From the IMG/VR virus record IMGVR_UViG_3300025669_001026, positions 1-64,000 of that record: a DNA stretch of 64,000 nucleotides; one strand, 5' to 3'. Position 1 is the stretch's first letter. Each line of letters opens with the position of its first letter. The translations under genes were made by a program, and so were the position numbers. Of the stretch, positions 23,190-33,700 are shown in pieces. Below the pieces are notes generated by a model, which ran no database searches, was not told where the DNA came from, and saw only the letters and a program-made list of their open reading frames with translations. This DNA is from a virus.

Positions 23190-26168
23190 TTAATCTCCAA
23201 TATTTGTTATTGCTGGGTAGTATGATGTACTCTTACGTTCGCTAGTGCCCCCGCGTGCAGCGGCCCCTAATGTTGAACGTTTGAGATTTTCTCCGCCTAA
23301 GCGAGTCATCCAATCCTTATCATGTTGTGTAAAATCCTGAGCACGAACGACAAACGGTTCAAAGGGAGGTGGTTTAGGATGCGTTGCAACCAGTCCTACT
23401 CCGTTACTCCTCAGTTCCTTAGATACCTTCGGCGTAATTCGTGTCCCTATACTATAATGTAAATAGGGTTTCTCTAGATATAAATTACTTGCACTTGTGA
23501 CTGATTTCAACTTAGAACCCTCTCTAGGTTGCCATCTGGATGCTAAATAATCATAATCCACAACGTCACCTACCATATGGCCATTGTAACCCTCGGGATC
23601 ATTTATCTTAATTTTGGATATGAAACTACGGGCAAAGAGTTCCAGATTGCGCCTGTTAGTACCTGCTCCATTCTTCTTTAATATTTTATGATACTGTTCC
23701 ATGAAGTAACGTCTGCCACTGCCTATACCTTTATACTTTACAATCTCTGAAGGGTTGGGTACTCCGTTGCTAAGGACATCACCTGCTTCTACATTATCGC
23801 CTATCTTTACTGCTGTGTGGAGTTCTCGTGGAATATGATACTGCTTACCGCTGACCATGATGTATTTACCACCTTGGGGAGCATCTTGTATCTTTGCCAC
23901 CTTACCATCAGCTTCTGATAATATTGCACCACCTACAAACTCTTTAGGGACTTGTACAAATTGATTTACTTCTTTGAAACCTGTTAGACCTACTTCCTCT
24001 TCGTCTTTACCGCCTACTCCGCCTATGTGCTTCGAACCAAGACCGGATTGTGTTAGTGCCTCTACAAAGGAACGTACAGCATTGATGCCCACAGCCTCGC
24101 CTATATCAGGTAAGGTACCTTTCTCTCTTACACCTGTGCACTGTTGGCATACGCCTTCTGGTGCTTCACATGTTAAAGGGCTACGTACTGTTACTTTCTT
24201 GTCGGTCATAAGGGGTAAGTGTTCTGCTTGTATAATTGTACCGGCTTTAAGGGTACCGACAGGCTGCAGTAGTATACTGCCTACATTGTCAGAGTCGTCA
24301 CCTTCTACTTTAAGGCCTTGTGTAACTCCGCAGTCGGGCATAGTTACTATATTACGATGGGCTACGTTTGTTAATTGTTTGCTTAAATAGCCTGACTCAG
24401 CTGTACTGAATTGTGTATCGGAGTTAGATACTACCATTCCATTAGCTAGTACAAATAGATGATCAGGGTGGTTCACTGATAAATCATACGTATTTATTTT
24501 ATAGGAGTCTGATTTACCTGTATACCCGAAAACAAGACTATCGTCCCTGTTATTAGGGGTATGCTTACTAAGTAGTTCTCTAAATTCATCTGATTTTCTT
24601 CCATACGCCAGTAGTTTATTAAATTTATAAATAGAAGACTCATTAGTTACTCTAAGGGTGTACATATCAAGTCTGTGTATTATCTCTTTTCCACTCTTAT
24701 TAAAGGATCTGGTCTTTGAAAGTTTAACAGGGCTTACAGTTGTTGTGTAGATGCCAAACCTGGTTTGTAACAGTTCTTTTAGTTGGTTCAATAATATTTC
24801 TGAAGACATCGACCAGCCTACACCTGGTAAGTTAGATGTATTACTACCTTTGCGGCACCAACCGTCCGACTCATATAACCCATGTATCAAATTAGCTATA
24901 TCAGCATTTGACCATCTCTTACTCTCCTCTGGTATAAACTTAGTATGGGAATGTGTGCCCAGTAATCCAAAGGTATCAAGCCATCTTTTTATAGGGTTTC
25001 TGTGTTTTGCTTGGTCTCTAATCCCTTTTCCAATTACTACGTACTCTAAGGAGGGCTCTCCGGACGTTCTATTCCTCTTTATATGTTTAAGCTGAACATT
25101 GTTTAGATCCTTGTTAAGCTTCTCTATTAGATCAACATCTATTGAAGATAACGTAACACTATATTTCTCGCTTAAATGTCCATCGCCTAATAATAAGCCC
25201 AATAAACGAGCATACGGCTGTGAGGTTTCTGCCTTACATTGATAGGTGCCGGCCGGTGTCATGCCAAAACAACGCCATGCCTGGCTGAGAGGTAGCTTAG
25301 AAGGGATTCTTAGATGAGGTGTTGCCTGTCCATTCTTAATGACAGAGAGGACTTTATGGTTTTCTGTAGCTGTTAGTGTTACAAGATTATCCATCCTTCC
25401 TACCCTGAACGTGTAATCATTAACTTTTCGTTCCCCATTATCAAAAGTGTCGATAACCTCTACCGGAAAAGTATTTCCTTCAGTATCGGCTCCTATTACC
25501 CTCTCACCTTTGGTTATGTCTTTTATAGCTTTAACGGAGAAATCAGCCATTCTAACCAATGTGCTTCCTGCGAGGCACATGCCCTTTCTGGAGGATTGAG
25601 CACCAAGCCAATAAGGTAAAGGAGATACACCACTACCATAGGAGTCCAGTCCTGGGAATGGTATTGTCTTGCCTGTAGAATCTGCCATAAGCATATCACC
25701 GAAGACAGTCTGCATAAGCTGTGTCTTATTCCCTCTGGAGCCACTTTCTATTTGTCTGGCCATAGAGTTGTTACGGGCCAAGAGATCCCTATATACTGTT
25801 TCGGATAAGTTCTTGGAGGCTTTATTGGTTACCTTCGTAATCTCATCAAGCTTCTGCTCAGATGTAAGGCCTGTGCTATTTGTTATAAGGTGTATTCTTT
25901 GCTTGAGTTCTTGCTTCTTATTCCTGATGGAGGCAGGGACTGTTAAATCTTTGAGACTAATACTAGCTTCACGGCCATATGTAGTTGCTACATTACGACC
26001 TATGTTATTAAGTTTTTGGAGGGTGTCGTTATACTTACCTGGATCTTTCTTAGCAAGATCAGTCATAAGATCACCGATCCGCTTACCATCTATAGCCTCT
26101 TCGGCATAAGAACGATAAGCAGCAGGTAAAGCATCTTTAACTAGTTCTTTGCCTACTGTCGTGATCAT
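23190..26168 (-). CDS. RNA polymerase beta' subunit, C-terminal half, with intein
   Basis: 992-aa precursor; residues 198-582 are an intein, mature length 607. Extein shows the bridge helix SSRKGM | SDTQFSTAESGYLSKQL, the second zinc site region RSPLTCEAPEGVCQQCTG, IGEAVGINAVRSFVEALTQ, and the trigger-loop end SGLGSKHIGG with the catalytic His. It completes the fused beta-beta'N protein encoded 1.6 kb upstream in the same operon. Location among virion genes suggests a polymerase carried in the particle, as in phiKZ-like phages (inference). Confidence 0.93.
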   Translation of the reverse strand: MITTVGKELVKDALPAAYRSYAEEAIDGKRIGDLMTDLAKKDPGKYNDTLQKLNNIGRNVATTYGREASISLKDLTVPASIRNKKQELKQRIHLITNSTGLTSEQKLDEITKVTNKASKNLSETVYRDLLARNNSMARQIESGSRGNKTQLMQTVFGDMLMADSTGKTIPFPGLDSYGSGVSPLPYWLGAQSSRKGMCLAGSTLVRMADFSVKAIKDITKGERVIGADTEGNTFPVEVIDTFDNGERKVNDYTFRVGRMDNLVTLTATENHKVLSVIKNGQATPHLRIPSKLPLSQAWRCFGMTPAGTYQCKAETSQPYARLLGLLLGDGHLSEKYSVTLSSIDVDLIEKLNKDLNNVQLKHIKRNRTSGEPSLEYVVIGKGIRDQAKHRNPIKRWLDTFGLLGTHSHTKFIPEESKRWSNADIANLIHGLYESDGWCRKGSNTSNLPGVGWSMSSEILLNQLKELLQTRFGIYTTTVSPVKLSKTRSFNKSGKEIIHRLDMYTLRVTNESSIYKFNKLLAYGRKSDEFRELLSKHTPNNRDDSLVFGYTGKSDSYKINTYDLSVNHPDHLFVLANGMVVSNSDTQFSTAESGYLSKQLTNVAHRNIVTMPDCGVTQGLKVEGDDSDNVGSILLQPVGTLKAGTIIQAEHLPLMTDKKVTVRSPLTCEAPEGVCQQCTGVREKGTLPDIGEAVGINAVRSFVEALTQSGLGSKHIGGVGGKDEEEVGLTGFKEVNQFVQVPKEFVGGAILSEADGKVAKIQDAPQGGKYIMVSGKQYHIPRELHTAVKIGDNVEAGDVLSNGVPNPSEIVKYKGIGSGRRYFMEQYHKILKKNGAGTNRRNLELFARSFISKIKINDPEGYNGHMVGDVVDYDYLASRWQPREGSKLKSVTSASNLYLEKPYLHYSIGTRITPKVSKELRSNGVGLVATHPKPPPFEPFVVRAQDFTQHDKDWMTRLGGENLKRSTLGAAARGGTSERKSTSYYPAITNIGD
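24423..25577 (-). other. Intein in beta' C-terminal subunit, bridge helix (385 aa)
   Basis: Cys1 in CLAGSTLVRMADFSVKAI; block B TLTATENHKVLSV; LAGLIDADG motifs LLGLLLGDGHL and LIHGLYESDGW; C-end INTYDLSVNHPDHLFVLANG...VVSN then Ser +1. The insertion lies between RKGM and the ADTA-equivalent SDTQ of the bridge helix, the most conserved beta' element. Confidence 0.93.
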
Positions 26169-26170
26169 GT

Positions 26171-26968
26171 TTATTCAGGGGGTAGTTTTGAAAGACGTTT
26201 ATGCCTTGCCTGGCCTCTGTACTCATTGATGCCGATTTGTGCACCTATACCCATTAGTGCAAACAAAGCGGCCTTCTTCGCTCCTCCCTGGAGGTTTTTA
26301 TAGATACTAGCACCATTAATGCTACCTTTACTGCCACCTTTCACGTACTTACCGGCGTTAGCACCCATTTGTAGATTACCAGGTTTAAGATTGGGTTTAG
26401 AGAAACTAGGCATCTTGAATTTTTTAAAGTTAGGCATCTTGAAGAGTTTAGGTACCTTTTTTAAGGCCCCAGGTATCTTGGTTACAGCCCCGGGCACCTT
26501 GTTTAAAGATCCACTACTTAACATTTGGGCAGCTACGCCTGTTCCGGCTCCTAATGCTGCCGCACTTGGAGTGCTTTCTAGTAAACCACCTTCCCCTAAG
26601 TTCCAGCTTCTATTCATAAGCTCTGTCCCTGCTCCTTGTTCGCGCGCTGCAGAGTGTTCTCTGATTCTACGAGCGTTCAAAGCCATTACTCCAAGTAAAG
26701 ATCCGCCTGCTAGGCCTGCGATGCCGCCGCCTGCTATCGCGCCGACATTATCCATACCACCTGTTACAGCGCCTAGACCTGCGCCGAGTGCTGCACCTCC
26801 GCCACCATAGAGAAGCATAAACTTAATAATCTCACCCTTGCTAAGCTCACGTGTTACAGGAGCAGCACCTACTGGTGCTGGGGCGTCCCCTTCAGCTGCT
26901 TCTTTCTGTAGCTTGGTCACTTGTATATTGGCTAGTTTATGTAATTCATCTCTAAGTTTCTGGCTCAT
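26171..26968 (-). CDS. Gly-rich membrane-like tagged protein (265 aa)
   Basis: N-terminal helix ending VTKLQKEAAEG (KEA tag), then FMLLYGGGGAALGAGLGAV and AIAGGGIAGLAGGSLLGVMAL glycine-zipper hydrophobic segments, a basic KVPKLFKMPNFKKFKMPSF repeat region, and a C-terminal AALFALMGIGAQIGI helix. Composition fits an internal/ejected protein that inserts in membrane; role inferred. Sits between the two RNA polymerase genes. Confidence 0.55.
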   Translation of the reverse strand: MSQKLRDELHKLANIQVTKLQKEAAEGDAPAPVGAAPVTRELSKGEIIKFMLLYGGGGAALGAGLGAVTGGMDNVGAIAGGGIAGLAGGSLLGVMALNARRIREHSAAREQGAGTELMNRSWNLGEGGLLESTPSAAALGAGTGVAAQMLSSGSLNKVPGAVTKIPGALKKVPKLFKMPNFKKFKMPSFSKPNLKPGNLQMGANAGKYVKGGSKGSINGASIYKNLQGGAKKAALFALMGIGAQIGINEYRGQARHKRLSKLPPE

Positions 26969-27702
26969 CTCTGTTTCTCCTTTAAAGAGCTAACTAGGCT
27001 AGCAATAGTGTTAGACTTGGCTGCTGCTTGTACAGGCATTCCTGGAGGCATAGGTGGAGCTGCTCCTTCTGGGGGCATTCCCATTCCTGTGCTCTGTAGT
27101 AATGCTGAGATTTCTTCAGGGGATCCTGGAGGCATTGGTGCGCCCTCTAATTCAGGAGGCATCATACCTGTATCAGCTGGAGTCGGTTCTCCGCCCACGA
27201 GGGCCGAAAGTGACGTTTCCAACTCTGTTAATTTGTCCATGATCTCTGCATTGGTTGCACGACGTGGTTTTTCAGCGTCGCCTGCTTTGGCGCCTGCTAC
27301 TTCTTCCATCAGTGCTTTAAGATCATCCATACTTACTTTAACGACATCGTCACCTTCTTCTTCCGGGGGCATTGGAGGTGCTCCGCCCAGCATAGCTGGG
27401 TCCATCGGCATTCCTGTTGCTGGGTCTATTGGCATTCCTGTTGCTGGGTCTATTGGAGGCATTCCGCCCATCATAGCTGGATCCATTGGAGGGGCTCCGC
27501 CCATAGCTGCTGGGTCCATTGGTGGCATTGGAGGTGCTCCACCCATCATAGCTGGGTCCATTGGAGGTGCTCCGCCCATCATAGCTGGGTCCATTGGAGG
27601 TGCTCCGCCGGCTGCTGCCGCTTGTGCTTCTGGTGTGAGGGGTACGAAGGCTTCTTTTTTGAGGCTTTCTCGCGCTCCTTTAAGCAGTTTTCTATCAATC
27701 AT
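26965..27702 (-). CDS. Repeat protein with GGAPPMDPAMM units (245 aa)
   Basis: N-terminal RKLLKGARESLKKEAFVP (KEA tag), then about seven Pro/Met/Gly repeats of the GGAPPMDPAMM / IDPATGMP type, an acidic helical middle (VSMDDLKALMEEVAGA), and a second Pro/Met/Gly tract. Probably an internal virion protein. A 16-bp palindrome lies 27 bp upstream of its ATG. Confidence 0.6.
   Translation of the reverse strand: MIDRKLLKGARESLKKEAFVPLTPEAQAAAAGGAPPMDPAMMGGAPPMDPAMMGGAPPMPPMDPAAMGGAPPMDPAMMGGMPPIDPATGMPIDPATGMPMDPAMLGGAPPMPPEEEGDDVVKVSMDDLKALMEEVAGAKAGDAEKPRRATNAEIMDKLTELETSLSALVGGEPTPADTGMMPPELEGAPMPPGSPEEISALLQSTGMGMPPEGAAPPMPPGMPVQAAAKSNTIASLVSSLKEKQR
27365..27615. repeat. Tandem coding repeats (33-bp class)
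   Basis: Repeats of the type GGTGCTCCGCCCATCATAGC with TGGGTCCATTGGA spacers, variably degenerate, encoding GGAPPMDPAMM units. Includes two identical 33-bp copies and two 27-bp copies of the IDPATGMP unit. Confidence 0.85.
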
Positions 27703-27728
27703 TGTATTCTCCTGTTTATATTTGAAAT

Positions 27729-27744
27729 GTCTAACGCGTTAGAC
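27729..27744. promoter_or_regulatory. 16-bp palindrome GTCTAACGCGTTAGAC, copy 2 of 4
   Basis: Lies in the only sizeable gap (76 bp) between the RNA polymerase fusion gene and the repeat-protein gene, 27 bp upstream of the latter's ATG. Confidence 0.7.
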
Positions 27745-27777
27745 TTTTTAGATACATCCTTAAATATACGTGGGTAT

Positions 27778-30700
27778 TTAGCTTTTGTCCACTATACGAA
27801 TAGGATCATCTACGTCTATCTCGCCTTTCCTGTAAGCTTCTTTGGCGTCTGCCTTACTCTTAAAAACTTTAACAGGTGGACCTGGTTTTTGTCTTGTTGC
27901 TATGTTAAGGCCCTGCAAATATTCCCTCATTGGTTTATAATGAGCTTTAAAGTCTTTTATATCCAAAAGGTTCTGTTCGGGCATCATCTTGCTCGCAACT
28001 TCTTGTGCCGCCTTACGTGATACAGGTACGTGGAAGTTTGCTGCATCTCCATCAAAATCCATATTGAATGGTCCTACAATACTAGGACTAACCTGTATAG
28101 TGCTACCCTTTGTCAGTACTGGCCAGAAACCCATTAAGCTAAACTTATGGAGTGAAGGTGCTCTGTTCAGAATTACAGGACGTTCCTCAACTGCCTTTTG
28201 TAGTAGAGAATAAGCCGCTGGGTGTTTCTCAGCTGTCATCTTAACTGCGTCTGTTGCTTTATATCCACCCTGTATGAGTGCTTTAACAACAAATGGTTCA
28301 TAGATGTTCCAAGCCTGTTCCTCTGGGAGTCCGATCTGATTAAGCTTTAATGCTGGGTTAGGTGTGACTGTTCCTCTGCCCACCATGTCAACAGCAGATC
28401 CTACAACACGGCGTTGGAAGGCACCATACTTAGGGGAACTCTTACCGAATACCCACTTAAGTAATCCACCTACATTCTTCTGCTGTAGCTTAATTCCATC
28501 TGGGTCGTGTAATCCTGTTATTGCTTTAAAGCCTCTATAGATCTGAGCTCTAGCATCTCCCAGCATATCATCAGGTAGTTGTTCTCTGGCGTCTTTAAAA
28601 TCTTTGTTAGCATCTATCAGTGCTTTATAGAGGTAGTTAGCATCAGCAACCATTGTCATACCATCTACAGATGTAATAGGTCTGTACTTAGGTGGTAGGA
28701 CTGGTATTCTATCAAGCATGAAGTCTTTAGGGTGCATCTTCTGCAGTTTGATGCTGGCTAATGCTCTATACTTCTTAATCGCATTGTCCCTACGCGTACC
28801 CGTGCTACGCTTTATATCTTCCATGGCATACTTGACCTCTCTGGTAAGGTCGATCTTACCTAGGGCTTTCTTTAATGCGTTACCCCCTGTATCACCATTC
28901 AACTCTTTACGGCCCTCTGCTACTGCTTCGAAATCTTTTAATGTCATATCTAAGGATCTGCGTAAGCTATCAGCCATTACAGGATTAGGGATAGGTTCAT
29001 CTAATGGGATATAACCCCACTGGTTACCGTCCGGTCCAAATACATCTTTACCGAACAAGCCACCATCAATTGGTCTGTATGTGTTAGTCTCAAATGTATC
29101 AGCTGACTTAACCTGTCGACCCTGGCTGAGACGGCCTACATCATCATTGTTCATACCGAAGATATCAATACTGCTTTTGCCTTTACGTACATTAATACCA
29201 GCACCCTTTAGGTGTTCAAAGAACTTGCTATGTACTAAAGGTGTACCAGGCATAGTAGGAGTCTTACCAAATTTAAATGCACGCCAGAACTCATCGTTGG
29301 CCTGCCCTTTAACTATCTTAGCATCTTTAAGGACTTCCATAACAGAGTGACCTATTAAAGCTGAGGTTTCTAAGCCACCAAGCCGTTTGCTACCTTCATA
29401 GCCACCTGACGCTGGGACGTTATCCATTGTATATCCAGCTGTACCACGGCCTGACTCTTTAGATTCAGCTGTATGTTTTAATTTATAATAGTAAGCCATC
29501 CCGTTAAATACCTTAGGAATAGTCTTACCAGTTTCAGGATCAAGCAGATCATCTGTATCTGATAGTCCGTTTTCTTTTAGATCAGCCATCGCCTTCTCCG
29601 CCGCATCTTCAGTCATAAAGGCCGGTAGATCTATGGCTTTACCTCTTTTCTGGGCTATCTTACCATAGGCAACTTCAATTAACTGGGCCGGATTAGTACG
29701 GGAAACGACGCTTAGAGGACTCATTAATATTTCGAATGGTTTACCCTTCTTATCTAAAGGCATTTGGTTATCAGGTACAACCTCTGCTACTACTCCCTTT
29801 GAACCATATCTATTTGAATTACCGGACCACACTGTTTTACCATTACGTCTCGTATAGACTATGTGATTAAAAGGCATCTCAGGGCAATAGACCTTTCCTG
29901 AATAGTTTTCATCCCAGTATTCCGTCTGACCCTTCTGTGTCTTGGCATGCCCGTGGTTGATCGTGGGTTGGTTTTTATATCGGTATGTGCTTACCGTGTA
30001 GGATGGTTTAGCAAAACAATTTCGTCCGCATATAATGCGTGGTCCACCTTTATCTGTAAGTCTTACAGTGGCGGACATTCCCATATGAAGACATAATCTT
30101 TGCCAATCCCCTGCGAGACGGCTGGAGACTGTAGTTATTCCGTGTCCTGCTTGGGTTCTGTGCCCGTCGCCGAACATGAACCACTCATAAAAAATGGCCA
30201 AAAGATCAGGTGACAGGGTCAGTATGTTATCAGGTATGTACTTTTCGGGTGCTTTTCCAAATTGTTTGAGATAAGAAGCCCAGTGCTTACTATACACTCT
30301 TATTTTTTCAGAATGAGACCCTTCACACCACTTCACACCTAATCTGGTAAAGGCCTTTTGCAGTATATATTTATTATTACCTTTTGTTTGGCTTATATCA
30401 AAACCATAAGAACCACTACTAGGCTGCCACACTGAATTGCCGTCGGATAGGTAGATGCCCATTATAGTCAGATAAGCCTCTATCGAAACCTCAGGCCCCT
30501 CAACAAGTTTCATGGTTCTACCTACACCCATAACAACGGGTGGTAATTTGAACGTATCCTGGTGTATGCCTTTCCACTTACCCGTTTTTTCCAGCCTGTA
30601 CTTTTTACCATATAAATCAGAGGCCTTATGAAGACCATATTCCCACCTTGCTTCTTTACCCTTTCTAAGGGCTGCATAATGTTTATGCTCCTCAGTAACA

Positions 30701-33700
30701 CACAGGCTGACCTGTGTTGTTTCTACTACATGCATACTACCAGAGTGGTCGTAGCTATGCAATGCTGAAGGGTTGATGTATTGTATGTTTTTTGTATCAG
30801 GATCTAGGGTGGCCAATTCATCAGCCAGTGTTACAGTCGTAATATTCTTCCACCCCTTTGAGGTTAGCAGATCTGTATCCTCAGAGTAACACATCTTATC
30901 GCCTACCTTCATAGGTACATTGGCTCTGGAGAAGACTGTGTGATTCTCGCGACCTGTAACTACATCTGTTATAACTCCCGGGTAATCATGTTCCCACTTC
31001 TCGGAGACATCTGTAAATGTACGACGACCCGCGGTACCGGGGGATGGCTGGTTCTCTCTGATACCTAGTATAAGTGGATCACCTTTGTCAACAACTGAAC
31101 CCGTTTTAATCATACCGTTAGGATCCATCTTATCAAATTGATCTGCCGTATACTTGCCCGGGAACATGTTAACATATCGTTTGGTATCTGTGGATAGATG
31201 TTTTTCTTTAGGTAGCTTTGTATTGTACATATGCTCGGATGTTAATCTCTTAGCTGCTGCCTCTGATATTACGATAGCATCCTCATAGTTAGAGCCTTTA
31301 AAGTTCATGAAAGCTGTACGAAGATTCAAACCACCCGCGAACACACCATCATTAGCTGTGTAGTTGCTTGAGGCTAGTGCTTGACCTTTCTTAAACGTAT
31401 CACCAGCTTTAACTTCAGCATGGCTCCTTAGGTAACCCTTCTGGTTGGCCGGGAAGTTATCATAAAGCTCATGCTCTGCTTGTTCCCCGTCTATATATTC
31501 AACGATTATTTTATCTTTACGTACTTGTTTTACGACACCTGCTTTAGGTGCCTGGACCGCTCCTGTGTATTTACCTGCTAATCTTTCTACAGAACCGGTA
31601 CCTGTACCATCTGCGCTACGTGTTAGTGCTGCTTCTCTATTAACTAAGGGTAAAGCCTGTGTAGCGTATTTACTATTATGTACAAATATACCTTGACCTA
31701 CTGAGAATGTGTGGTCATTGAGATCCAGATCATATGTAATGGCTACAGGGTCTACGTCCTTTATACCAACCACGCTATCCCACCTTATCTCACTATCTAA
31801 CCAGATGCATTCCTCGGAGGATATGCGCTCTTGTAATGATTGTTTCGTATGTTGATTAACATATGCGCGATGTCTAAAGTGCTCCTTACGGGTAGATCGC
31901 TGTAGTACGCTGGCATGAAGATCTTTATACATAGGTATGTAATCTATATTCTTTTTACCGGACCACAGTTTCAGCGTAGACATCCTCTTAGCTTTTTCGT
32001 TATGAGTAAGCACCGGGACTTTATGTAAATGCTGGGACCTTACTTCGAGTAAGTAGATAGGTTTATCGAGGGCTGTGGTTTCTCTAACCACTGTATCAAT
32101 CTGTAGTGTGCTGAATAGGTTCGACAAACCCTCTATAAGGTCATAACTTCTCACACCTGTAATTAGCCTGGCGTAGCCTCTTCTATCCATCACAGTACCA
32201 TCTCCGTCAAAAAATCCAGCTATAAAACCTTCCCTACACCCTAAGGGGGCCTGCAGGATCAGTCCCGCAACCTTCTTCTTGTAAGAACCCGTTTCCAAAT
32301 TAGCATGTAACCAACGTGCAAACCCTGAGTGATTGACCACTACCTTCTTATGAGGGTCGGCACCATTGCGTCTTATTTTATACTTAAGATCCAAGTCATC
32401 TAATACAGCACATAATCTCTTCTGCAATTCCGGTCTATCAACTGCCCAGCTTGTTGTACCATATCCATGGCCCCTATCTCCTTGTAACCAGCCCTCTGCA
32501 GTATATAAACCCAGCATGTATCCCACGCCCTCTGTGAGCTCCATCTCAAAGCCCGAAAAACTATTATGCTTGGCCCCCTTCCCTATGGTCACAGATGTGA
32601 TGCCTTCTTCCATGGGGAAGTCTAACCAACCTTCTCTGGGGATGGGTGTACCCATAACTAGATTCTGAGCTGTGATCTTTTCTAAAGTTCCTTGTTCACT
32701 CATAGTCACCCATTTATGATTAACAGTTGTAGTTAGTTTTCTACCACTTTTTAATTTAACTTCTAACATATCTATTTTATTATAATTAGGCACCAATCGC
32801 TCAACCCCTCTCCAGGTTGTCTTTCCAGTAGTCTGATCAACTGAGTGCGCTTGGTCTCCTTGGTGCCATTCGTAATTCTCTATATGACCATAAAATATAC
32901 TATTATCAGCTTTTTTAATTATAATATTAGTATCAGGAGCCAGGCACCCCATCAATAATCTCATACCTTTAACACCGCCCTTGAATGGTACCATGTTAGA
33001 ACCCAATGAGAACATGTTATTATCATCACTAAGATAGTAGTCCACATCTTTACGGGGTGCTATATGTACACCACGCTCTCCACCCACTAGAGGGATATAA
33101 GGGTCTTTAGTATCCATGTACTCCGAAGTAGCTATATTGGCTGTTGCTGCTGTCTTAGAGTCTACCCATTCTTTCTTACCTGTGCGTGGGTTGAATAACT
33201 GTGTATATAGTAGGCCATCATGTCCTTTACGTGTATTCTGTGTCATGAACATTTGTAGTCCCACGGCGAGAGACTCTGGTGATCTGATCGGGTCTATGTA
33301 TCCTTTAAAGGAGTTCTGTACCAATCTCATCTCATCAGATGCTAAACGTTGGCTGCTCAAGCCTCCCTCGCCTAGACGTGTAATACGTGTAGCTGAGTCA
33401 ATAGCATCAAAAGGGCTTGACCCGTCAATGTACTGTGCTAATTTTGATTCATTAAAGACTCCGTCAACATGTGCATTAAGTGCACCAGATGACATAAAGT
33501 CCAGGTTCTTTTTGTTTGTAGCCTTCCATAAGAGGGCACGGCCTAGTCGGCCACCATCTTTGACAATACGTTCTGCAAAAATCTCAGCAGGTCCATATAC
33601 TTTCTGAAACTGCATGCTATCCCTATTATCTGCCTTTGATGTGCCTTTAGCTAATCTTAATAGTTTATCCGATGTACCTAACAGCATATCAGGTGATACT

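Noticed and set aside
26319-27742. Plus-strand open frames opposite the Gly/Pro-rich genes
   Set aside because: Arise from biased codons of the minus-strand repeats; no ribosome sites.
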